Of a stretch of 18,240 bases of DNA, positions 1 through 7,203 are shown in pieces (position 1 is the stretch's first letter; each line of letters opens with the position of its first letter). Source of the stretch: a bacterium (GTDB lineage: Bacteria > Bacillota_I > Bacilli_A > Mycoplasmatales > Mycoplasmoidaceae); NCBI GenBank assembly GCA_017633835.1, contig JAGBOP010000023.1, forward strand, positions 1-18,240. Direction: 5' to 3'. Below the pieces are notes generated by a model that saw nothing but the letters and a program-made list of their open reading frames with translations, did no database searches and was not told the DNA's origin. The position numbers and the translations under genes were made by a program.

Positions 1-264
1 AGGAATACCAAATTTGTTAAATGATTCAAAGTCAACAGAGTAAGGTGTCTTTGCATCTTTCATTACTTTTTGCAATGCGTTTACAAAGTCACCAACTTGA
101 ATGTCCTTGTCACCTTTAGTAATGCGGTCACTTAAAACCATGTATTCGGTGTCACCGTCTTTGTAGGTTTTAAATAATTCCTTGTTTTCAGGATCCTTTA
201 CATCCTTGATATCAATTGCTTTTAGAGGAGTAAAGTTCTTTGTATTCTTAGAATTTACTTGCAT
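1..264 (-). CDS. pepA: Leucyl aminopeptidase (M17), copy 1, N-terminal 88 residues, cut by window edge
   Basis: Only the N-terminal 88 codons are inside the window; the catalytic half lies beyond position 1. The visible protein begins MQVNSKNTKNF and differs from copy 2 at five of 88 residues (positions 7, 13, 21, 29 and 38), so it is a paralogue of the same M17 family, which removes N-terminal residues from peptides with two bound metal ions. At four of those sites (13, 21, 29, 38) it agrees with copy 3 instead. The ATG at 262-264 is preceded by an AAAGGAAA ribosome binding site and, further up, a TATAAT box. Nothing in the visible part is broken. Family assignment rests on similarity to copies 2 and 3, which carry the full catalytic signature; activity of this copy cannot be judged here. 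Confidence 0.88.
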   Translation of the reverse strand, partial: MQVNSKNTKNFTPLKAIDIKDVKDPENKELFKTYKDGDTEYMVLSDRITKGDKDIQVGDFVNALQKVMKDAKTPYSVDFESFNKFGIP

Positions 265-305
265 ATTTATTTCCTTTCTATCATTTATCAATATTTCATT
301 TCATT

Positions 306-311
306 ATTATA
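306..311 (-). promoter_or_regulatory. -10 box of pepA copy 1
   Basis: A perfect TATAAT on the minus strand lies about 40 bases upstream of the pepA copy 1 start. The stretch from here to the start codon closely resembles the same region of copy 3 (TATAATAA, then TATTGATAAA, then AGAAAGGAA). No convincing -35 box is visible. Confidence 0.6.
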
Positions 312-370
312 TTATCTTTATTTTATTCATTAAATCAAATTATGATTTTTAGCAGTACATCATGAAAGAT

Positions 371-424
371 AAAAAACAAAAATAGAAAGTTAAGCAGCAT
401 TGCTTTCGTTCCTATTTTTGTTCT
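371..424 (-). terminator. Intrinsic terminator after pepA copy 2
   Basis: On the minus strand an 11-base outer stem (AACAAAAATAG, 412-422, with CTATTTTTGTT, 375-385) encloses a second stem closed by AGCA/TGCT around an ATGC loop, and is followed by a T run. It lies 50 bases past the stop of copy 2. The outer stem sequence is shared with the terminator of copy 3. Confidence 0.75.
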
Positions 425-473
425 TAATAATTTAATTAATTATAAATGAGTAAATTTCAATTGCTAAAGGCAA

Positions 474-1886
474 TTACTTCATGTCCTTAACAATTTTGTT
501 TGCTTCTTGTGGACTAACAAAATTGTACATAGAACGAAGCATGCATGCTTGACCCCGGTTACCTTTAAATGAAGTTCCGTAAACATCCAAGTGAACATAA
601 TCAATGTCATCAGTGAAACTGCGTAAGAATTCAGCAGCTCTACTAGATCCACCAAGTGGACTTGGGACACTGTTAGCAATATCAGCAATATCTGATTTTA
701 GTAAGTCTCTAAAGTCTTTGTGGAATGGCATTCTTCATACTAATTCACCAGCCTTGTTTGCTGCTGCTTGATATTTCTTTCAACTTGAATCTTTAGAAGT
801 TCAAACCCCACTGTATGTGTCACCTAAAGCGTAAACAATTGCTCCAGTTAAAGTGGAAATATCAACTAACCGGTTAACATTTAAAGATTGCTTTAGATCT
901 CTAACAGCATACGCAATCGTATCAGCCATAATTAATCTACCTTCAGCATCAGTGTTATCAATTTCAACGTATTTACCGTTGTAAGATTTTCAAACATCAT
1001 CAGGGTGTTGGGCATTTGGACCAATTTCATTAGCAACCATTGCTCCTAGAGCAACCACGTTTGTTTTAACATTGTTTTGGGCTAATGCATATAAGGTGCC
1101 AAGAACAGTAGCTGCTCCGCTCATATCGTACTTCATTCACCGCATATGAGCAGCAGTCTTTAAGTTATAACCCCCAGCATCAAAGCAAACTCCTTTACCA
1201 ACTAAAGCAGTGGTACCATCTTGCTTATTACCTGCCATGTATTGTGCTTCAATTAAGCAACAAGGATCAGCACTACCTTTGTTTACTCCTAATAGTAAGT
1301 TAAAGCCTTTGTCCTTCAATCACTTTTCGTCGTGAATGATTAATTTAACTTTATTTGCCTTTACTAGCGGTGCAAATTTCTTGGTGATTTCTTGGGCAAA
1401 ATCAAGTGGACGCATGTAGCAAGTAGGAGTATCTTGCAATCTTCTTACAAAAATTGAAGTGTCAGCAATTACTTCTGCTTTGGCAATTTCATCCTTATTT
1501 TTCTTTTCATCAATTACTAAGTTGTGTTCAACCGTCTTGGTTGGGTGTTCAGCCTTGTATTCTAGTGGAATTTTTTCACCGTAGTAAATACAGTTAACAA
1601 CCATTCCAACAAGGTCTTTTTCAGGAATACCAAATTTGTTAAATGATTCAAAGTCAACGGAGTATGGTGTTTTAGCATCTTTCATTACTTTTTGTAATGC
1701 ATTGACAAAGTCACCAACTTGAATGTCTTTGTCACCTTTAGTAATCCGATCACTTAAAACCATGTATTCGGTGTTTCCATCTTTGTAGGTTTTAAATAAT
1801 ACTTTATTTTCTGGGTCCTTTACTTCTTTAATGTCAATAGCCTTTAAAGCAGTAAAGTTTTTTGTATCTTTAGAATTTACTTGCAT
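474..1886 (-). CDS. pepA: Leucyl aminopeptidase (M17), copy 2
   Basis: Cytosolic M17 metallo-aminopeptidase of 470 residues with UGA read as Trp (for example W189, W250). It releases amino acids from peptide N termini, important in organisms that import peptides. The N-terminal domain covers about residues 1-170. The catalytic domain carries the two-metal site: K231 and D236 in GKGVCFDAGG, D254 in MKYDM, D313 and E315 in NTDAEGR, plus catalytic K243 and R317. The serine usual after the aspartate of the FDSGG motif is alanine here (A237), unlike copy 3. ATG at 1884-1886 follows GAAAGGAT. Upstream it lacks the TATAAT found in copies 1 and 3, and it carries private changes (A13, E21, V29, N38). 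It is followed by its own terminator. Family assignment is certain; altered specificity is only a possibility. Confidence 0.95.
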
Positions 1887-2023
1887 ATTTATATCCTTTC
1901 TTTGATTAATTACTATTTTATTTATTTATCAATTAATCTTGCTTTTTCATTTGATTTAATTGTTAATTTATTTTGGTAAGATTATTGCACTCAAGCAACC
2001 AATAATTACTTAAGTTTTAGGTA

Positions 2024-2071
2024 ATTAAACAAAAATAGAAAGAAAAGTAATAACTTCTCCTTCTATTTTGC
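2024..2071 (-). terminator. Intrinsic terminator after pepA copy 3
   Basis: On the minus strand CAAAATAGAAGGAGAAGT (2053-2070) pairs with ACTTTTCTTTCTATTTTTG (2030-2048) around a four-base loop, followed by a short T-rich run. It is 50 bases past the stop of copy 3. The lower stem matches that of the copy 2 terminator while the upper stem differs. Confidence 0.75.
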
Positions 2072-2121
2072 GATTAATTTAGTTAATTATTAATTGTGAA
2101 ATCAAACTTGCTTACTAGCAA

Positions 2122-3534
2122 TTATTTCATGTTCTTCACAATTTTGTTTGCTTCTTGAGGACTGACAAAATTGTACATGGAACGTAGCATTGATGCTTGA
2201 CCTTTGTTGTCCTTAAAGGATGTACCACAAACATCAAGGTGAACATAATCAATGTCATCAGTGAAACTGCGTAAGAATTCAGCAGCTCGACTAGAACCAC
2301 CTAGTGGGCTTCTTACAGCATTGGAAATATCAGCAATGTCAGATTTTAGCATGTCTCTAAAGTCTTTGTGGAATGGTAATCTTCAAACTAGTTCTCCAGC
2401 CTTCGTAGCTGCATCTTGGTATTGCTTTCAAGTAGAATCCTTGGAAGTTCATACCCCGTTGTAAGTGTCACCAAGTGCTAAAATAACTGCCATGGTTAGA
2501 GTTGAAATATCAACAAGTCGAGTAACATTTAATGGCTTCTTTAAATCTTTAACAACATAAGCAATTGTATCAGCCATAATTAGTCTACCTTCTGCATCAG
2601 TGTTTTCAATTTCAACGTATTTACCGTTGTAAGATTTTCAAACATCATCTGGGTGTTGAGCTTTTGGACCAATTTCGTTTGCAACCATTGCTCCTAAAGC
2701 AACGACGTTGGTCTTTACATTGTTTTCTGCTAAAGCGTAAATAGTTCCCATGACTGTAGCAGCACCGGTCATATCATATTTCATCCAGCGAATGTGTGGA
2801 GTTCACTTTAGGTCATAACCCCCACTATCAAAACATACACCTTTACCAACTAAAGCAGTCGTACCTTCATCTTTGCTACCAGCCATGTATTGCACTTCAA
2901 TTAAGCAGCAAGGATCAGCACTACCAGCATTTACCCCTAATAGTAAGTTAAAGCCTTTATCTTTTAATCACTTTTCGTCGTGAATAATAAATTTAACTTT
3001 CTTTGCTTTAATTAATGGAGCAAATAACTTGCTCATTTCTTCAGCAAAGTTTTGGGGACGCATATAGCAAGTAGGAGTGTCTTGTAATTTTCTTACAAAA
3101 ACTGATGTTTGAGCAATTACCTTTGCTTTTTCAATGTCATCTTTGTGAGCACTTTCATCAATTTGTAAGTTGTGTTGAATTGTCTTAGTTGGATGTTCTT
3201 CTTTGTATTCTAGTGGAATTTCTTCTCCGTAATAAATGGCATTAACAATCATGCCAACTAAATCATTTTCGGGAATACCAAACTTATTAAATGATTCGAA
3301 ATCAATTGAATAAGGTGTTTTTGCCTTCAATACTTTTTGCAATGCATTAACAAAGTCACCAGTTTGAATGTCCTTGTCACCTTTACTGTTAATGCGGTCA
3401 CTTAAAACCATGTATTCGGTGTCACCGTCTTTATAGATCTTAAATAATTCTTGATTTTTTGGATCCTTTACATCCTTAATGTCAATTGCTTTTAAAGGAG
3501 TAAAGTTCTTTGTATCTTTGGAATTTACTACCAT
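2122..3534 (-). CDS. pepA: Leucyl aminopeptidase (M17), copy 3
   Basis: Full-length M17 aminopeptidase, again 470 residues under code 4. All catalytic and metal-binding residues are present: K231, D236 and the canonical serine S237 in FDSGG, K243, D254 in MKYDM, and D313, E315, R317 in NTDAEGR. Compared with copy 2 it has one extra residue in the N-terminal domain (NSKGDK instead of TKGDK) and one fewer shortly after (KVLKAKT instead of KVMKDAKT), so the length is unchanged. The loop after K243 also differs (WTPHIR instead of TAAHMR). It has a TATAAT promoter, an AAAGGAAT ribosome binding site before the ATG at 3532-3534, and its own terminator. As the canonical-motif copy it may be the ancestral-type enzyme; this is inference. 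Confidence 0.95.
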
Positions 3535-3574
3535 GTTTTATTCCTTTCTATCTTTATCAATAATTCATTTAGTT

Positions 3575-3580
3575 ATTATA
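3575..3580 (-). promoter_or_regulatory. -10 box of pepA copy 3
   Basis: A perfect TATAAT on the minus strand lies 40 bases upstream of the start codon, with TTGCAT 18 bases further up as a possible -35. It is placed between the MATE stop codon and pepA copy 3, where no terminator is visible. Confidence 0.65.
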
Positions 3581-3608
3581 TTTCACTATTTATTATTAAT
3601 GCAAATTG

Positions 3609-5516
3609 CTAATTTTCCAAATTAATAATTTTTTGTTTAAACCAACTCTTTTTACTGCTAATGGAATCTACTCCTCATAGGGCCCCATGGCAGTAAATTA
3701 CTAAAATAGTTACCACTGCTTTTAGTAAAGTGTGAATCCGGTTAACCATGTAATAAACATAGAAGTTATTGTAGTTAGTGTAATATAAAGCAATTAAAGC
3801 AATGACGTTAATTACTTGGCACGCACTATCAGCTAAAATGACGAATTTACTACCTCCTGCGACCAGGATGTAATAACACATCGCCACACTAGTATCAAAT
3901 ACTACTGCTAAACTGTAAATTAATTCAATGTAATAAGAATCAGTTCATAGTTGACTATATGTACCTAGTGCAACTTTAGTACCATGGTAAGTAAAGTAAT
4001 AGAAGTTACTTGGAGAAGAAGAACTATAAATTAATTCGTTAATGAAACTACCATAAATCACAATGATTAAGGCAAGTAATAAACCAATGATGACGGATCA
4101 GTTGGTTAGAATTAACGAGTTATGGTATGCAGTTTGTTTATCCCCTTTACCAATGTAATAAGAAACAAAGTATTGAGGTAGTAAACTAAAACCATTGTAA
4201 ATGGTAAAAATATAAGTGGAAATTAAAGATACATTGGCAAGGATTAATTTGTAATATTCCTTCGCCATGTGTAATGCTAAGTTTGGATCATTATTAACCA
4301 CAATTCCATTTCAATCCGTTCAATATCCATGGAAGTTAGTTCCATAAACAACTAAAATAATGTTTAAACTAGCATAAAAGATTTGGTCTAACAAGATGGC
4401 TCACGATAAGATTCATAATCGTTCCAAAGTTGCTCATTTAACTTTAAAGCCAGTTTGGAACATTAATAAATCTCGTTCGTAGTCAGTATATTCATCTTTA
4501 TTAATTGATAACAATTGGAAATTGGAAGGAAACCGTTGGGGTTTTTTTCTCGTACTTAATTGGTAATTTTTATTTAAATCATTAATTCCGTTTCATAAAT
4601 GGATAAAGATATTTAAAAATGATGCTTCCCAAACTTTAAATTGTTTTGGTCAGTAAATATAAAACCATAAGAAAACAGGTTGAATAATGTAATAACCTAA
4701 ATAAATTCCCCCAATGCCGTTATCAACTTGGTATAAGTGGGCTTGAATTGCACTTGGTGCTAATTCAACATTTCCAACACTAACATAAGTAGCAGCTAAA
4801 TAACTAGTGTAAGCAATAATGAAATAAATAAAACCAACAATGGAAGAATAAAATAATGATTTCGCATTCTTCATACTGGATAGAGTTGGTACATAAAGTC
4901 ATAGTCAGCAGTAAAAGAATCCCGAAACAGCAAACCAGCGAATTAAGATAATAGAGTAATTTAGTTGGACTAAGTCAACTCCAGTCACTGGTTCTGTATA
5001 TTGTCAAACTAATTGAAGAGCAATTTGACTAGCAAATCCTTCTTCTAAACATAAGCCCACGGTGCAAAAACCAAGCGATAAGTACGTGGCTCAACGCATG
5101 ACTTCTTGCAGTTTTAATTTATTGTGTTGGGCAATGTAGTTCCCAAACGCGGGAAAAGCAGCAAACACAAATGAAGAAACTAATGGGTTAATATATCCAT
5201 AAATATATGAGGTATAGTTGACACTTAAATACAATTGATTTCCAATGGGAGCATCATGATAAAACCCATTAATCATCGTGTTAAACAAGATTGGCACTAA
5301 CGCCGTAAACAATCCCCAGAATAAGCTAGGGAATGTTAAACGTAAAAACGCTTTAATAAATTTCGAGCTACCAAAAATCTTGTTGTACCATTTAGCAAGT
5401 TTAAAGTCGGCATTATTAAAACTAAAGTCTTGAATAATGTTTTTGACCGTAAACATTTGCGACTGGGTTGAAAAATGCTTTTGCTCTTGCTTGCTATTTT
5501 TATTATTGTCAGGCAT
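3609..5516 (-). CDS. Polytopic membrane transporter, MATE-like (MOP superfamily)
   Basis: A 635-residue protein once UGA is read as Trp; no TAA or TAG occurs between the ATG at 5514-5516 and the TAG at 3609-3611. A hydrophilic N terminus of about 50 residues (MPDNNKNSKQ...) leads into many hydrophobic segments typical of a 12-helix transporter: LRLTFPSLFWGLFTALVPIL near residue 60, GYINPLVSSFVFAAFPAFGN near 110, and a second similar set after a charged central linker (ING/KDEYTDYERD region). The pattern and the paired halves fit multidrug/toxic compound extrusion proteins, which export cationic compounds using Na+ or H+ gradients. It is longer than usual for MATE (about 450 residues), largely by the N-terminal extension and central linker. 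The ribosome binding site is AAAGGAATC. Substrate unknown; a flippase-type MOP member is an alternative. Confidence 0.65.
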
Positions 5517-5572
5517 CGTTAATTGTGATTCCTTTGGTAAAAATAAAATTTAAAAATGAGAGAAATATTATA

Positions 5573-5632
5573 ACAAAAAAGACGAAAAAAAGCAGAAAGA
5601 ATACAAGAAGTGCATTCCTTTTGCTTTTTTAT
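5573..5632 (-). terminator. Intrinsic terminator of the rplJ-rplL operon
   Basis: On the minus strand AAAAAAGCA plus AAGGAATGCA pairs with TGTATTCTTT plus TGCTTTTTT around a short CTTC-type loop, followed by TTTCGTCTTTTTT. It is 33 bases past the rplL stop and before the transporter gene. Confidence 0.8.
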
Positions 5633-5664
5633 TATTTATTGTTTTCAAGAAAGGTAAGCAGTCA

Positions 5665-6042
5665 TTAAGCAACGCTAACAACTGCACCTGCATCTTCTAA
5701 TTTCTTCTTTAGATCTGCAGCTTCTTCTTTCTTAATGTCTTCCTTAACAGTTGCAGGTAAAGCATCAATTGCCTTCTTTGCATCCATTAAACCAAGACCA
5801 GTGATTTCCTTGTAAACCTTTAGAACTGCAACTTTCTTGCTTGGGTCAGCTAGACCAGTTACCTTAACAGTAACAGTTGCAGGTTCAGCACCTGCAGCAG
5901 CCCCAGCAGCTGGAGCAGCAGCAGTAGGAGCAGCAGCAGTTACTCCAAAGGTTGTTTCGATTGCTTTAACCAAGTCGTTTAATTCAACGACAGTCATTTC
6001 TTTTAAAGAATCAATGATTTCTTCTTTTGTTAATTTTGCCAT
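5665..6042 (-). CDS. rplL: Ribosomal protein bL12 (L7/L12)
   Basis: A 125-residue stalk protein. The N-terminal dimerisation region ([20 protein letters not shown]) is followed by an Ala/Pro-rich hinge at about residues 35-54 and the globular C-terminal domain with [20 protein letters not shown], which recruits and activates the GTPase translation factors on the ribosome. Length and domain order are normal. It is the promoter-distal gene of rplJ-rplL, 44 bases downstream of rplJ, and is followed by a terminator. No Shine-Dalgarno sequence lies at usual spacing: AAAGGAT is about 21 bases from the ATG, with a 13-base palindrome (6052-6064) in between that, if folded, would bring it close to the start. 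Confidence 0.98.
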   Translation of the reverse strand: MAKLTKEEIIDSLKEMTVVELNDLVKAIETTFGVTAAAPTAAAPAAGAAAGAEPATVTVKVTGLADPSKKVAVLKVYKEITGLGLMDAKKAIDALPATVKEDIKKEEAADLKKKLEDAGAVVSVA

Positions 6043-6051
6043 AATTTAAAT

Positions 6052-6064
6052 TAGTTATTAACTA
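6052..6064 (-). promoter_or_regulatory. Palindrome between Shine-Dalgarno and start of rplL
   Basis: TAGTTA-T-TAACTA is a perfect 6-base inverted repeat placed directly between an AAAGGAT element (6064-6070) and the rplL ATG. Folding it would shorten the effective spacing from about 21 to about 9 bases. The loop would be only one base, so a small part of the stem must open; the functional reading is inference. Confidence 0.35.
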
Positions 6065-6086
6065 TCCTTTTTAATATTTTAATTTC

Positions 6087-6605
6087 CTACTTGGTAGCAG
6101 GTTGTTTTTCTGCAATTTGTTTAATTGCATATGCTAAATTGGTAAGTGGTGCATTTAATACGCAAGCCAACATACTGTAAAGATCCTTGCGGGATGGTAA
6201 ACTTGCAATGGTTAAGACTGTGTTTCCATCAATCAAGTTCTTTTCGTATAATCCTGCTTTAACAGGAATCTTCTTTGCTTCTGGCTTTGCAATTTCCCGA
6301 TCTTTTAATAACTTTGCAAAGTCTTTAAAAGCATCAACACTGTCATCATCAATGAGAATGATGGCGTTAGCATGTTGTAAAAGTTTATCATCAACGGAAA
6401 TATTTGCTTGTTGTAATGCTCGGCGTAATAAGGTGTTCTTATATACGTGCATCGAAGCATGATGACCATGTAATTCTTTCCGAAGTTGAGTGATTTCTTT
6501 TCCAGTTAAAGTCGTATATTCAAACAAAATGAATGATTTTGCTTGGTTTAATGCATTAACAATTTCAGCAACTTCTTGGCGTTTTAATTCTTGTTGTTTA
6601 CTCAT
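6087..6605 (-). CDS. rplJ: Ribosomal protein uL10
   Basis: A 172-residue protein that anchors the L7/L12 dimers to 23S rRNA at the ribosomal stalk base. The N-terminal rRNA-binding domain shows MSKQQELKRQEVAEIVNAL, the LFEYTTLTGKEITQLRKELH segment and KNTLLRRAL near residue 60. The C-terminal helix (ASLPSRKDLYSMLACVLNAP, then AYAIKQIAEKQ) is the part that binds L12 dimers. Length is normal for bacteria. It is first in the rplJ-rplL operon, preceded by an L10-type leader that can explain feedback by L10(L12) complex. There is no recognisable Shine-Dalgarno sequence before the ATG at 6603-6605; the region just upstream can instead form a hairpin abutting the start codon. Confidence 0.98.
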   Translation of the reverse strand: MSKQQELKRQEVAEIVNALNQAKSFILFEYTTLTGKEITQLRKELHGHHASMHVYKNTLLRRALQQANISVDDKLLQHANAIILIDDDSVDAFKDFAKLLKDREIAKPEAKKIPVKAGLYEKNLIDGNTVLTIASLPSRKDLYSMLACVLNAPLTNLAYAIKQIAEKQPATK

Positions 6606-6606
6606 G

Positions 6607-6634
6607 TTGATATTTTAATTTCACAATATATCAA
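6607..6634 (-). promoter_or_regulatory. Possible start-sequestering hairpin of rplJ
   Basis: In the transcript UUGAUAU (6628-6634) can pair with AUAUCAA (6607-6613), ending one base before the rplJ AUG. The upstream arm is part of UGAUAUAUUG (6624-6633), which is also perfectly complementary to CAAUAUAUCA at 6701-6710, the 5' strand of the L10 leader. The two pairings exclude each other. Function is inferred; AU-rich sequence raises the chance of coincidence. Confidence 0.4.
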
Positions 6635-6647
6635 AAAAATGATGAAT

Positions 6648-6710
6648 AATATATCTAAGCAATATTTTTAAAACTTTTTTAAAAAGTTCGTTGCTGTCTT
6701 TGATATATTG
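6648..6710 (-). ncRNA. L10-type ribosomal protein leader of rplJ-rplL
   Basis: In the minus-strand transcript AAUAUAUC pairs with GAUAUAUU (6648-6655) as closing helix; inside are AGACAGCAA with UUGCUUA and a short AACUUU/AAAGUU arm. The AGACAGCA...UGCUUA elements flanking a kinked arm match what I recall of the Firmicutes L10 leader, which binds the L10(L12)4 complex and represses the operon. It lies directly upstream of rplJ, immediately after the putative transcription start. Confidence 0.75.
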
Positions 6711-6719
6711 CACTTAAAT

Positions 6720-6725
6720 TTTATA
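6720..6725 (-). promoter_or_regulatory. Putative -10 box of rplJ-rplL
   Basis: TATAAA on the minus strand sits about 10 bases before the first helix of the L10 leader and just downstream of the HNH gene stop codon. No good -35 is seen, so the call rests on the -10 and position. Confidence 0.45.
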
Positions 6726-6732
6726 TGAAAAA

Positions 6733-7095
6733 TTATTGAATACTATTTTTTTTATATTTCTTGAATAGTTCCGTATAATCAGCACCTTTTTTAGATTTTT
6801 TGCAGATGCAGTGTACTGCGACAAGATTTGATGGATCATTATTTAGTTCATTACCATCAATATGATCAACTACTCAACCAAATAATTTATCATTGCGGTT
6901 GTATAAATCATGTAACATTCTTACTTCATCTTTTTCCATGATTCTTCCATCAGGGAATCTTGTTCCATTTACAAACTTATCCTTAAAATCGGGATAGCAA
7001 ATGTAACATACTTTTCATTGGTGTGGATCATCAGTTTCAAAACTAGATGCATTTTTCCATGCAATTTCTTGGGTTTGTTTATCAGATCAGTCCAT
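6733..7095 (-). CDS. Small HNH-motif protein (HNH nuclease-like), 120 aa
   Basis: This frame is visible only with UGA as Trp (W3, W27, W74). The 120-residue protein has CYIC at C30/C33 and, at residues 76-98, VDHIDGNELNNDPSNLVAVHCIC, which fits the HNH/beta-beta-alpha-metal pattern: D77-H78, N85-N86 and N90, with C96/C98 able to complete a zinc site with C30/C33. HNH proteins of this kind usually cut DNA. The usual final histidine in a CHxxK context is not in place; H95 lies just before the second cysteine pair. No other domain is present, so target and partner are unknown. Start ATG at 7093-7095 follows AAGGAG. It stands alone between the lon terminator and the rplJ promoter, with a palindrome upstream. 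It could be a phage-derived remnant or a host-adopted protein. Confidence 0.75.
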
Positions 7096-7125
7096 TGTTC
7101 TTTAAAACTCCTTCATGTACTAACA

Positions 7126-7142
7126 TAGTAAATATTTTACTA
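7126..7142. repeat. Perfect palindrome upstream of the HNH gene
   Basis: TAGTAAA-TAT-TTTACTA has seven-base arms with a three-base centre. It lies 30-50 bases upstream of the HNH gene start, overlapping the likely promoter (TACTAT on the minus strand). It could be an operator; no protein is known to bind it. Confidence 0.4.
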
Positions 7143-7149
7143 AATTAAA

Positions 7150-7189
7150 TAAAAAATAAGAACAGGATTTAATCCCATTCTTATTTTAT
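7150..7189 (-). terminator. Intrinsic terminator after lon
   Basis: On the minus strand AAAATAAGAA-TGGGAT and ATCCTG-TTCTTATTTT form a stem around TAA with two G-T pairs, followed by TTTTATTTAATT. It begins 14 bases past the lon stop codon. Confidence 0.8.
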
Positions 7190-7203
7190 TGATGATTTAG
7201 ATT

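Larger units (their letters stand above)
1..3608 (-). repeat. Tandem array of three pepA units
   Basis: Three head-to-tail M17 aminopeptidase genes start at 264, 1886 and 3534, giving units of 1622 and 1648 bases. Each unit consists of an upstream region, the gene and, where visible, its own terminator hairpin. Coding similarity is high throughout and the two visible terminators share the outer stem CAAAAATAG, so the duplicated block appears to have included the terminator. No transposase or flanking element is present. The array continues to the left of the window for an unknown number of copies. Confidence 0.85.

Noticed and set aside
474..1886. Aminopeptidase, Lon, LysRS, transporter and other genes look split into several fragments, as if frameshifted or pseudogenes
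   Set aside because: Each break is a UGA in the same frame at a place where Trp fits, with no TAA or TAG. Reading UGA as Trp restores full-length families, so these are intact genes of a code 4 organism.
1..3608. Tandem repeat as a mobile element or phase-variable surface gene array
   Set aside because: The units are complete M17 enzymes without signal peptides, transposase, simple repeats or inversion sites; ordinary tandem gene duplication explains it.
5837..6049. Plus-strand open frame rich in Ala and Pro
   Set aside because: It is the antisense shadow of the rplL Ala-rich hinge, with no ribosome binding site and no family resemblance.
6634..6640. T run after the L10 leader as an attenuator terminator
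   Set aside because: The nearest helix ends about eight bases before the T run and has only A-U pairs near its base, so it does not make a convincing intrinsic terminator.
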